Below the pieces are notes generated by a model. That model worked only from the letters and a program-made list of their open reading frames with translations, did not search any database and was not told where the DNA came from. A stretch of DNA of 44,179 bases from Elusimicrobiales bacterium (lineage in GTDB: Bacteria; Elusimicrobiota; Elusimicrobia; Elusimicrobiales; UBA9959). Of the stretch, positions 21,288-29,280 are shown in pieces (position 1 is the first letter of the stretch; each line of letters starts with the position of its first letter). The stretch is from positions 1 through 44,179 of the forward strand of contig JAMPXK010000016.1 in NCBI GenBank assembly GCA_023701245.1, read 5' to 3'. Position numbers and translations under genes: made by a program.

Positions 21288-24233
21288 TCAGGCCGCCACG
21301 GCGCCGCGGCCTTCCGAGCCGTCTATGCGGATATCCAGCGGCTTGTCGAAACGCAGGTGGCGGATATAGGTCCCCTCAGCTACCGGCGCCTGCGCTTTTA
21401 TGCGGTCCCAGTTTATGAAGGAATCCGGGCCGGTCTCGTGGACGGTCAGGTAGCCCATGCCCAGCGAGGTGACGTTATGGAAGAAGTGCGTGCCGTAGGA
21501 CGGGTCCACTATGAAGTCCCCGTAGGCCGCTTCCACTATGACCCTGGAGGCCGAGATGTGGTTCCACTTCACGGGGATGCCCAGCAGAGGGTCGCTGGAC
21601 CCCCAGCGGCCGGGACCTATGATCACGTAGGAGCGGCCTTCCTGGCGCAGGCGGGCGTTCAGTTCGCCTATCTCCGCGGCTATGTCGCGGGTCTTGAGGG
21701 CGTCGAACTTTTCGGGGATAACGTAGATCAGGTCTGAGATATCCTTGTGGGCGCCGTTGCCCAGCGCCTTGGCGCTCAGGCACAACAGGCTCTCCGGCTG
21801 CAGGTCCCGGAGCGTCACTTTTTTTACGGGGCTTCGCGAGACCATGGGCCGCATCTGCAGGATGTTGAAGGAGGCAGCGCCGCTCTCCCGGTCGTAATCG
21901 CAGGCGAATTCCATCTCTATGTTGCAGCCCATCGCCTCCTTGCCCAGGGCCGAGGCGGTGCTCAGGATCTCCGCCAGCGGCAGGGCTTCGTTCTTAAGGA
22001 TGGGGGCGAAAGTGACCAGCCTGCGCCCCTGTTCCGAAATACCGTCGTAAACCCGGTCGTTCTCGGCCGAATAGGCGCTGCCGACCAGCTCCAGCGACCC
22101 GTCGGCCTCCGCTTCCTCGATGCCGGCCCCGGCCAGCGCCGGCTCCTCGTCGTAGCGCAGCGGGTCCGCCCCGGCGCCCAGCTTAAGGGTTATCAGTTTT
22201 TTCTGCGAGTTGGTGAGGAAATCCGTCAGCGTGGAGAACTGGTGCAGGTTGTGCGGGTGGGCGGGGGAGAAGCGCAGGGCGTTGTAGCCCTCCACTATGG
22301 TCTTGCCCAGGCCCAGGGCGATATGGGCTATGGGGTCCTCAGCCTCCAGCGGCGGCACCGGGTAATAGTTGTAGGACTGCATCACCCCGGCGAAGGCGGG
22401 ATAGAAGCGGCCCTCCTTGTAACGGCGCCCGACCACTTTCTGGATCACCACCGCCATCTTTTCCTCTTCTATGAACAGCGGGTTCATTTTGCGGTAGGCG
22501 CGGGCTTCGCGTGAGAACACCGAAGCATAGATGAACTTTACCGCCCGCTCCAGTTCGGCCAGGCGCACGCCGGGGTCCGGGCTGTCGTTGGGGAGCATGT
22601 AGGTCTTGTAGACGCCGGCGAAAGGCTGGGTCTTGGAGTCCTCCAGCAGCGAAGAAGAGCGCACCGCCAGCGGGCCTTCGAGTTTTTCCACCAGGGCGGC
22701 CAGGTCGCGGGTCACGTAGTCCGGCAGGCGGGCCCTTTCGAAGATGGCGGCGGTCTCCTCGCTGGTGTGGTTCTCGTTGATGACCGAGTCCAGGCCGTTC
22801 TGCTCCATGAAGAAATCGAAAACGTCGGTGGCTATCACCACCGTGTTTGGTACGGCCACCGTTACCCCGGGCCAGCGGGTCTCCAGGTCGCTCTTCGAGA
22901 GCAGGAAATCCACGAAAGCGAGGCCCCGGGCCTTGCCGCCTATGGAACCGGAACCTATTTTGGCGAAGGGGGTGGAATCGTCGAAGAGCTTGCGGTCGAA
23001 CTTGAGCACCGTGCCCAGCTGGGTCTTGTAGATGAACTGGTGCATCGTCTCGATAAGGTATTTGCGCAGCTGCTCGGGGTTGCTGAATTCCGAGATCTTC
23101 TTGGGCCGGATATGGTAGGCCATCTCGAATTCGGTACGGGCGAACAGCCACTTGGAAAAGTGGTTGCGGCCGGCGTGGTAGAGTACGGACTCTATGGGCA
23201 CCAGCTTCAGCAGCTTGAGCATGGTGTTGAGGTCCGCGGCCCGGGCCAGTTCCGCGCCGTTCTGGTCGGTAAAGACGAAGTCGCCGAACCCGAAGTAGCG
23301 AAGGATGAAGGCGCGCAGCTGCTTGGACAGGTCCGGCGCGGCCTTGTGCACGAAAGCCGCGCCCAGCCCGGCGGCGGGGCCGGCCATGCGCGCGTTGGAG
23401 GACTGCAGCAGCACGGGCATGTCGGGGTTCTCGGCCTTTATCCGGCGGGTCAGCTCCAGGCCGGCTTCGGGGTGGCAGGCGCCGCCCATCGGGTATTCCA
23501 CGTCGCTTATGACGCCCAGCAGGTTGCCCTTGTATTTTTCATAGAGGGCCCAGGCTTCCTCGTAAGTGCTGCAGAACAGGATCTTGGGGCGGGCGCGCAG
23601 GCGTAAATTCTTCTTGGCCGGGTTCAGCTCTTCCGCCATCACTATCTGCGTCTGCTTCATCAGCTCGGTGTAGATGAGCGGGAGGTAGGTGGAGTAGAAC
23701 TTTATGTTATCTTCCACCAGCAGCACGGCCTGCACGCCTACTTTGGAGTCCTGGTCGAAGTTCCTGGCGTCCTCTATGATATTGATGATAGCCGAGAAGA
23801 TGCGGGTGTCGCCGCTCCAGAGGCAGATGCCGTCGGCCAGCCGGCGGGCTTCGTCCAGGACGTTCTTGATATCCTGCACGTTGAAGGACAGCAGCACTAC
23901 CGGCAGGCCGGGGCGCCCTTCCTTAAGGCCGCGGAAAAAATCCGCCATGTCCGTTTCGCCCACCTGGATCATGGCGATGACCAGGTCGAAGGACCCGCGC
24001 TTGAGCTTTTCCATGGCTTCTTCGGCGGTGGCCACGCGGGTTATCTTGGGGGTGGCGCGGCCGGAATCCGGAAGTTCTCCGAAGAGGGCCTCGTTGAGGC
24101 GGTCGTCGTCGGCCAGCAGGAAGGAATCGTAAAGGGAGGCCACCATCAGGACGTTCTTGATCCTGTGCGGCATCAGTTTTTCGAAGCCGCCGAATTCCAC
24201 TTCGTAGTCGCCTGGTTTTTTTGATGTCGGCAT
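21288..24233 (-). CDS. Two-receiver PEP/pyruvate-binding (PPDK N-terminal-like) signalling protein
   Basis: 981 residues from the ATG at 24233 (an ATG at 24239 would add two). Residues ~20-150 are a receiver-like domain whose phospho-acceptor appears lost (FDLVIAMIQVGE). A second receiver (~165-320) keeps VLLVEDN, Asp in GVISDVEYPMGG and Lys in VHKAAP. A linker (SVLYHAGRNHFSKWLFARTE) leads to an ATP-grasp domain like the N-terminus of PEP synthase/PPDK: IGSGSIGGKARGLAFVDFL, LAVRSSSLLEDSKTQPFAG, MAVVIQKVVGRRY, FNILQMRPMV. The phosphohistidine and PEP barrel domains are absent. The tail carries VIIGPGRWGSSDPLLGIPV. Possibly a phosphorelay-controlled kinase or binding protein. Confidence 0.82.
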   Translation of the reverse strand: MPTSKKPGDYEVEFGGFEKLMPHRIKNVLMVASLYDSFLLADDDRLNEALFGELPDSGRATPKITRVATAEEAMEKLKRGSFDLVIAMIQVGETDMADFFRGLKEGRPGLPVVLLSFNVQDIKNVLDEARRLADGICLWSGDTRIFSAIINIIEDARNFDQDSKVGVQAVLLVEDNIKFYSTYLPLIYTELMKQTQIVMAEELNPAKKNLRLRARPKILFCSTYEEAWALYEKYKGNLLGVISDVEYPMGGACHPEAGLELTRRIKAENPDMPVLLQSSNARMAGPAAGLGAAFVHKAAPDLSKQLRAFILRYFGFGDFVFTDQNGAELARAADLNTMLKLLKLVPIESVLYHAGRNHFSKWLFARTEFEMAYHIRPKKISEFSNPEQLRKYLIETMHQFIYKTQLGTVLKFDRKLFDDSTPFAKIGSGSIGGKARGLAFVDFLLSKSDLETRWPGVTVAVPNTVVIATDVFDFFMEQNGLDSVINENHTSEETAAIFERARLPDYVTRDLAALVEKLEGPLAVRSSSLLEDSKTQPFAGVYKTYMLPNDSPDPGVRLAELERAVKFIYASVFSREARAYRKMNPLFIEEEKMAVVIQKVVGRRYKEGRFYPAFAGVMQSYNYYPVPPLEAEDPIAHIALGLGKTIVEGYNALRFSPAHPHNLHQFSTLTDFLTNSQKKLITLKLGAGADPLRYDEEPALAGAGIEEAEADGSLELVGSAYSAENDRVYDGISEQGRRLVTFAPILKNEALPLAEILSTASALGKEAMGCNIEMEFACDYDRESGAASFNILQMRPMVSRSPVKKVTLRDLQPESLLCLSAKALGNGAHKDISDLIYVIPEKFDALKTRDIAAEIGELNARLRQEGRSYVIIGPGRWGSSDPLLGIPVKWNHISASRVIVEAAYGDFIVDPSYGTHFFHNVTSLGMGYLTVHETGPDSFINWDRIKAQAPVAEGTYIRHLRFDKPLDIRIDGSEGRGAVAA

Positions 24234-24271
24234 AGTCATTATTCTACAAAAACATGGCCTTGTCTCTAACC

Positions 24272-24300
24272 TTGACAACGGGGGGAACGGGGGCTATACT
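24272..24300 (+). promoter_or_regulatory. Sigma-70 promoter of the tandem exported pair
   Basis: Perfect -35 TTGACA (24272-24277), 17-base spacer, -10 TATACT (24295-24300); start expected near 24307, with a GGAGG ribosome site before the ATG at 24363. Confidence 0.88.
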
Positions 24301-24362
24301 TAAGATTGGGGAGACGACCAAATAATAAGATTTCGATTCAATAGCGGTTACGGAGGCTTTTT

Positions 24363-25535
24363 ATGCTGACTAATCACCTTTCTCGAGGCGCTTTGGCACT
24401 GCTGGCGGCCGCGGCCCTGTGCGCGGCGCCACTGGCGGCCCAGGACGAAGAGGAGGCCGGGGAAGAGACCGAGGTCTCCGAGCCTGCCGTGCAGGAGGAG
24501 GGAGCGGGCCTGCAGCAGGCGCCCCAGGCGCAGCAGCAGGGCCAGCCCCACGCGGCCCCGTCCGGGTCCGTTTCCCAGTCCGGCATGGGCATACACAGCG
24601 GCTCCGGCATAGCGGCGCCCAAGGCGTCCGGCGGTTCCGGCGCCGGCGGCGGGGAAAGCCAGGTTTCCTGCGGTCCCGCGCCTTCCAAGGTGCGCACCTA
24701 TAAACTCAGCGACTACAACTTCGGGGGGCAATGCGGCGGGGGCGCGTGCGACCCTTCCATACAGCTCAAGCACTACCGGTATCCCTTCACGGTGAAGGTG
24801 CAGGAGATAGCGGACTTCATGGAGCGCTGCGATTTCCGTGCGGATACTCCCTGCCCCCTGTCAGGTTCAAATTACCCCAACGTCAACGAAGCCAACAGCA
24901 TTTCGGTCTTCACGCAGGCGGCGGTGGGGGCGTCCATTCCGGAATCCGTTGGGAGCGGGGCGCCGGCGGGCGTAAGCGTTACGGCCGCGCCCTTCGTCGG
25001 CATCAGCCGGGCCAACATGGCGTTCGATATAAGCATCCCTTTCGAGATCGACCCGCGCATGGCCGGCCGGACCTACATGTTCGGTTACAACAAGAACACC
25101 AACAATCCCAGTTACATGCAGATCTCCATTTCCGAGTGCGAGGGGGATTATTCCCAGTCCGCGGTGCATGTGGTCACCGGCCATGATATCTCCAATAACC
25201 TGATCTACGCTACCACCGGCCTGGAGGGGTCCAGCCGCATAGCCGCCAACACCATCGTGAGCCAGTTCGCCCTGAAGGCGGGCAAGCGCTATTACCTCAA
25301 CCTCCGGGAGTTGTCCAACTTCAAGAACCCGTATGCCCGGACCGACGCTCTTGCCGACAAGGATATTTTCAGCAATACCCTGATGCGGCTTTTTTACAGG
25401 GATATGAAGGGGTTCTATATCGAGTCCTACAGGTTGATGTTCATGGCCTATCCTAAAGGCCACAGCATGGAGTTTACCGACGCCAAGTTCATGGCCAGCC
25501 CGGGCTTCCGCAGGCCGGGGCAGGCGTTCAAGTAA
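24363..25535 (+). CDS. Exported Cys-containing protein of unknown family, paralog 1
   Basis: 390 residues. Signal peptide 1-26; residues ~27-100 are a low-complexity acidic then Gln/Gly/Ser-rich linker. The conserved domain runs from CGPAPSKVRTYKLSDYNFGG to the C-terminus, with cysteines in SCGP, GQCGGGACD, ERCDF, TPCPL and SECEGDYS that may form disulfides. Notable strings are FGYNKNTNNPSYMQ and FMASPGFRRPGQAFK. No known family could be assigned. The following gene is a tandem duplicate whose domain is nearly identical while the linker differs. Strong promoter and GGAGG ribosome site suggest abundant expression. Possibly a surface or envelope structural protein (inference). Confidence 0.8.
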   Translation: MLTNHLSRGALALLAAAALCAAPLAAQDEEEAGEETEVSEPAVQEEGAGLQQAPQAQQQGQPHAAPSGSVSQSGMGIHSGSGIAAPKASGGSGAGGGESQVSCGPAPSKVRTYKLSDYNFGGQCGGGACDPSIQLKHYRYPFTVKVQEIADFMERCDFRADTPCPLSGSNYPNVNEANSISVFTQAAVGASIPESVGSGAPAGVSVTAAPFVGISRANMAFDISIPFEIDPRMAGRTYMFGYNKNTNNPSYMQISISECEGDYSQSAVHVVTGHDISNNLIYATTGLEGSSRIAANTIVSQFALKAGKRYYLNLRELSNFKNPYARTDALADKDIFSNTLMRLFYRDMKGFYIESYRLMFMAYPKGHSMEFTDAKFMASPGFRRPGQAFK

Positions 25536-25569
25536 ACCGGTGGCCGGTCATTAAATCGGAGGCTGTTTT

Positions 25570-26754
25570 ATGGCGCTTAATTATATCCCCCGGATAGCGC
25601 TCCTGTTGCTGGCGGCCGCGGCCCTGTGCGCGGCGCCCCTGGCGGCCCAGGACGACGAGGAGGAGTACGGCGAGACCGGCAGGGTGGTTTCGGAGTCCGT
25701 CTCCGGTCAGGACGGCGAAGGCGCCCCGGTGCACCAGTTGACCCAGGGTAAGCGGCAGGCGCAGAAGAAAAACGCCTCTTCCGGAGACGTGCCCCAGGCG
25801 AAGCCCGGGCTGAACAAGGGGTCCGGGATAGTCTTCGGCAAGCCGGCCGCTTTCGGCGCCGGCAATCTGAAGAATTCCTCCGTGGGCTGCGCCCCCGCGC
25901 CCTCCAGGGTGCGCACGTATAAGCTTGCCGACTACAACTTCGGGGGGCAATGCGGCGGGGGCGCGTGCGACGCTTCCATACAACTTAAGCACTACCGGTA
26001 TCCCTTCACGGTGAAGGTGCAGGAGATAGCGGATTTCATGGAGCGCTGCGACTTCCGTACCGATACTCCCTGCCCGCTGTCAGGCTCCAATTATCCAAAC
26101 TCCAACGAGGCCAACACTATTTCCGTTTTCACGCAGGCGGAGGTGGGGAAGTCCATCCCGGAAGCCGTCGCCGGAGTGGTGCCGCAGGGCGTGAGCGTTA
26201 CGGCCGCGCCCTTTATCGGCATCAGCCGGGCCAACATGGCGTTCGATATGAGCATCCCTTTCGAGATAGACCCGCGCATGGCCGGCCGGACCTACATGTT
26301 CGGTTACAACAAGAACACCAACAATCCCAGTTACATGCAGGTCTCCATCTCTCAGTGCGAGGGGGATTATTCCCAATCCGCCGTGCATGTGGTTAACGGC
26401 GGGGACATCTCCAATTACCTGGTCTACGCCACCAGCGGCCTGGAGGGCTCCAGCCGCATAGCCGGCAACAGCATCGTGAACCAGTTCGCCCTGAAGGCGG
26501 GCAAGCGCTATTACCTCAACCTCCGGGAGTTGTCCAACTTCAAGAACCCGCACGCGAGAACCGACGAGCTCGCGGATACGGATATCTTCTCCAATACCCT
26601 GATGCGGCATTTTTACAGGGACATGTCCGGATTCCAGGTAGAGTTTTACCGGCTGATGTTCATCGCCTATCCTAAAGGCCACAGCATGGAGTTTACCGAC
26701 GCCAAGTTCATGGCCAGCCCGGGCTTCCGCAGGCCGGGGCAGGCGTTCAAGTAA
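25570..26754 (+). CDS. Exported Cys-containing protein of unknown family, paralog 2
   Basis: 394 residues. Same architecture as the preceding gene: signal peptide with a nearly identical core (LLLAAAALCAAPLAAQD), a diverged linker (~28-105), then a conserved domain keeping all the cysteines, FGYNKNTNNPSYMQ and the identical final FMASPGFRRPGQAFK. The ribosome site CGGAGGCTG and the DNA after the stop (ACCGGNGGCCGGTC) are also duplicated, so the copied unit is about 1.2 kb. No separate promoter is visible in the 34-base gap; transcription probably continues from 24272-24300. Ends in a strong terminator. Confidence 0.8.
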   Translation: MALNYIPRIALLLLAAAALCAAPLAAQDDEEEYGETGRVVSESVSGQDGEGAPVHQLTQGKRQAQKKNASSGDVPQAKPGLNKGSGIVFGKPAAFGAGNLKNSSVGCAPAPSRVRTYKLADYNFGGQCGGGACDASIQLKHYRYPFTVKVQEIADFMERCDFRTDTPCPLSGSNYPNSNEANTISVFTQAEVGKSIPEAVAGVVPQGVSVTAAPFIGISRANMAFDMSIPFEIDPRMAGRTYMFGYNKNTNNPSYMQVSISQCEGDYSQSAVHVVNGGDISNYLVYATSGLEGSSRIAGNSIVNQFALKAGKRYYLNLRELSNFKNPHARTDELADTDIFSNTLMRHFYRDMSGFQVEFYRLMFIAYPKGHSMEFTDAKFMASPGFRRPGQAFK

Positions 26755-26776
26755 ACCGGCGGCCGGTCCTGCAGGC

Positions 26777-26810
26777 AAGTCCCCCGGGAAGCGCCCGGGG
26801 GACTTTTTTT
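26777..26810 (+). terminator. Rho-independent terminator
   Basis: Stem AAGTCCCCCGGG/CCCGGGGGACTT with loop AAGCG, followed by a T-tract, after the tandem pair. Confidence 0.93.
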
Positions 26811-26826
26811 ACCCCCGCGGGCGGGG

Positions 26827-26856
26827 TTGCCAAGGAAATATTATTATGTTTATATA
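26827..26856 (+). promoter_or_regulatory. Promoter of serC-serA
   Basis: TTGCCA (26827-26832), 18-base spacer, TATATA (26851-26856), in an AT-rich stretch. A ribosome site AGGAGA lies at ~26881-26886, a little far from the ATG at 26899. Confidence 0.5.
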
Positions 26857-26898
26857 TAGTCAGCGGTTTAACAATCAATCCAGGAGAACCTCACGATC

Positions 26899-28077
26899 AT
26901 GGAAAAACCCTCGCTAAAACCCAAATGCCCCAACTTCTCTTCCGGCCCCTGCGCCAAGCGCCCCGGCTGGACCGTCGACGCCCTTAAGAACGCCCTGGTG
27001 GGCCGTTCCCACCGCTCCAAGGAAGGCAAAGCCCGCCTGCAGGAAGTTTCCGACCGCATGAAGAAAGTGCTGAACCTGCCCGCCGACTACCGCATAGGCG
27101 TGGTGGCCGGCTCCGACACCGGCGCCGTCGAACTCGCCATGTGGACCCTGCTCGGCCCGCGCCCCGTCGACATCTTCGGCTGGGAAGCCTTCAGCAAGGG
27201 CTGGATCACCGACGCGGTGAAATATCTCAAGCTGCCCAAGGTCAACGAGTACAAGGCCGACTTCGGCAAACTGCCCGACCTCACCAAGGCCAACGCCCAG
27301 AACGACATCATCTTCACCTGGAACGGCACCACCTCCGGCGTGAAGGTCCCGAACCTGAACTGGATCCCGAAAGACCAGCAGGGCCTCGTGATCTGCGACG
27401 CCACCAGCGGCGTGTTCGCCATGGACATCGACTTCACGAAACTCGACGTGGTGACCTTCTCCTGGCAGAAAGTGCTGGGCGGCGAGGCCGCGCACGGCGT
27501 CATTATCCTGTCGCCGAAAGCGGTGAAGCGCATGGAAGAGCAGAATTCCAAGATCACCTGGCCCGTGCCCAAGATCTTCCGCCTGGTGGACGAGAAGAAG
27601 CTGCTGCCCGGCGAGCTGGAATACAGCACCATCAACACCCCGTCGATGCTCTGCGTCGAGGACGCCATAGACGCCCTGAAATGGGCCGAGACCGTGGGCG
27701 GCCTGCCCGGGCTCGTGCGGCGCTCCACCGCCAACCTGGCGGCTTTCGAGAAGTGGGTGGAGAAATCCTCCTGGATCGCTTTCCTCGCCGAGACCAAGGA
27801 GACCCGCTCCAACACCTCGGTCTGCTTCAAGATCAAGGCCGAGTGGTTCCAGAAGCTCGGTGACGAGGACAAGGTTAAGGCCGCCAAGAAGATAACCTCG
27901 ATGCTGGACAAGGAAGGCGTGGCCAAGGATATCAATTCCTACGGCAAGGCCCCTGCCGGCATCCGCGTGTGGTGCGGCGCCACCGTAGAGACTTCCGATA
28001 TCGAAGCGCTGATCCCGTGGCTCGACTGGGCCTACGAGCAGACAGCCAAGGAATATTCCAAGGAGGCAGTGAAATGA
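26899..28077 (+). CDS. serC: Phosphoserine aminotransferase
   Basis: 392 residues. Converts 3-phosphohydroxypyruvate and glutamate to O-phosphoserine, the second step of serine synthesis, using PLP. It belongs to the class-V aminotransferase branch seen in alphaproteobacteria and methanogens (N-terminus [30 protein letters not shown]). PLP contacts: [34 protein letters not shown], and the Schiff-base lysine Lys191 in [25 protein letters not shown] near the end is also typical. Its stop overlaps the serA start (ATGA), giving translational coupling. Glutamate for the reaction could come from the gdhA product. Confidence 0.94.
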   Translation: MEKPSLKPKCPNFSSGPCAKRPGWTVDALKNALVGRSHRSKEGKARLQEVSDRMKKVLNLPADYRIGVVAGSDTGAVELAMWTLLGPRPVDIFGWEAFSKGWITDAVKYLKLPKVNEYKADFGKLPDLTKANAQNDIIFTWNGTTSGVKVPNLNWIPKDQQGLVICDATSGVFAMDIDFTKLDVVTFSWQKVLGGEAAHGVIILSPKAVKRMEEQNSKITWPVPKIFRLVDEKKLLPGELEYSTINTPSMLCVEDAIDALKWAETVGGLPGLVRRSTANLAAFEKWVEKSSWIAFLAETKETRSNTSVCFKIKAEWFQKLGDEDKVKAAKKITSMLDKEGVAKDINSYGKAPAGIRVWCGATVETSDIEALIPWLDWAYEQTAKEYSKEAVK

Positions 28078-29024
28078 GCAAAGTGCTTATAGCAGACAAA
28101 GCCGATCCCCTTTGCGAGAAGGTGCTGAAGGACCGCGGCCTCACCGCCGTGGTGAAGACCGGCATGAAGCCCGAGGAGCTGAAGGCCTGCGCGCACGAGT
28201 ACGATGCCATCATAGTGCGCTCCGCCAGCAAGCTGACCCGCGAGATCATCGAGGCCGCCAAGAACCTGAAGGCCGTGGCGCGGGCCGGCGCCGGAGTTGA
28301 CAATATCGACGTGGTCGCCGCCAGCGAAAAGAAAGTCCTGGTCATGAACACGCCGTTCGGCAACACCGTGAGCACCGGCGAGCACGCCATCGCCATGATG
28401 TTCGCGCTGGCGCGCCATATCCCGCAGGCTAACGCCTCCACGCACGCCGGCAAGTGGGAGAAGAGCAAGTTCGAAGGCGTGGAGATCACCGGCAAGACGC
28501 TGGGTGTGGTGGGCTGCGGCAATATAGGCGCCGTGGTGGCCGACCGGGCCAAGGGTCTGCACATGGACGTGCTGGTGTTCGACCCGGTGATGACCACCGA
28601 GCGCGCCCGCGAGCTGGGCGTGAAGATGGTGACCCTGGACGAACTGTACGCCAAGGCCGACTTCATCACCTACCACGTGACCATCAATCCCAACACCAAG
28701 GGCATGCTCAATAAGGACACGATCGCCAAGATGAAGAAGGGCGTGCGCATCATCAACTGCGCCCGCGGCGGCATCATGGTGGAGGCCGACATAAAGGCCG
28801 CCATCGAGAGCGGCCATATCGCCGGCTTCGCGGTGGACGTGTACGCCAACGAGCCCGCCACCGAGCATATATTCTTCGGCATGGAGAAAGTGATCTGCAC
28901 ACCGCATATCGCGGCCTCCACCAAGGACGCGCAGGTGACCGTGGCCCGGCAGGCAGCCGAGCAGATAGCGGACTTCCTGCTTACCGGCAAGCGCACGCAC
29001 GCGGTTAACGGCGACAAGATATAG
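28074..29024 (+). CDS. serA: D-3-phosphoglycerate dehydrogenase, short form without ACT domain
   Basis: 316 residues. Oxidises 3-phosphoglycerate to 3-phosphohydroxypyruvate with NAD+, first step of serine synthesis. Substrate domain with [12 protein letters not shown] and [12 protein letters not shown]; Rossmann motif [17 protein letters not shown]; catalytic Arg in CARGGIMVE, Glu in YANEPATEH and His in TPHIAAST. The protein stops at THAVNGDKI, where longer enzymes (~525 residues) continue into ASB and ACT domains, so allosteric inhibition by serine through an ACT domain is not expected. Start set by the ATGA overlap with serC. Confidence 0.93.
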   Translation: MSKVLIADKADPLCEKVLKDRGLTAVVKTGMKPEELKACAHEYDAIIVRSASKLTREIIEAAKNLKAVARAGAGVDNIDVVAASEKKVLVMNTPFGNTVSTGEHAIAMMFALARHIPQANASTHAGKWEKSKFEGVEITGKTLGVVGCGNIGAVVADRAKGLHMDVLVFDPVMTTERARELGVKMVTLDELYAKADFITYHVTINPNTKGMLNKDTIAKMKKGVRIINCARGGIMVEADIKAAIESGHIAGFAVDVYANEPATEHIFFGMEKVICTPHIAASTKDAQVTVARQAAEQIADFLLTGKRTHAVNGDKI

Positions 29025-29035
29025 GTTAACAGCGC

Positions 29036-29070
29036 GGCTCGGGTTTCCGAACGGAAGCCCGGGCTGTTTT
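29036..29070 (+). terminator. Hairpin with short T-tract after serA
   Basis: A 14-bp stem with several G-U pairs (GGCTCGGGTTTCCG with CGGAAGCCCGGGCT, loop AA) followed by TTTT. It could end or attenuate the serC-serA transcript before the structured leader of the DUF1015 gene. Confidence 0.65.
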
Positions 29071-29089
29071 ACATAAGGAAGTTCCGGCA

Positions 29090-29250
29090 GGTATAGCAGG
29101 AGGGGTGGCGAGGGTTTGGCCGACGAAGGCCCTCGCGGAGGCCCGAGCTTGCATAAGCGCGAGGGCCGAGTGAGGAGGGGCGCACACGGTGTGTGCGACC
29201 CCGTGCCTGAGGAGGTAAACCCTCGACAGGCCCCCGAACCTGCAGCTGCC
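29090..29250 (+). other. Structured leader/repeat element, copy B, upstream of DUF1015 gene
   Basis: Hairpin array. GCGAGGG (29108-29114) can pair with CCCTCGC (29130-29136), or GGCCCTCGCG (29128-29137) can pair with CGCGAGGGCC (29158-29167); the two are mutually exclusive. The second stem encloses GCTTGCATAAGC. Then GTGAGGAG, a hairpin with arms GGGG/CCCC (29177-29180, 29199-29202), bulged A, inner arms CGCACAC/GTGTGCG and a GGT loop, and CGTGCC. Copy C at 1-120 (minus) has the same layout with compensatory changes. Candidate non-coding RNA, cis-regulator or mobile hairpin. Confidence 0.6.
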
Positions 29251-29280
29251 GGATCTCCTTCAAACAACAAGGACAAAGAC

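Noticed and set aside
24239-24278. TTG start extending the receiver/PEP-binding protein by 15 residues
   Set aside because: It overlaps the divergent TTGACA promoter and has no ribosome site; a -10 box placed before the ATG at 24233 fits better.
29116-29280. Upstream extension of DUF1015 or a small ORF through the structured element
   Set aside because: The added residues are Arg/Gly/Pro-rich and unrelated to DUF1015, while the DNA shows paired stems and the downstream ATG has a ribosome site.
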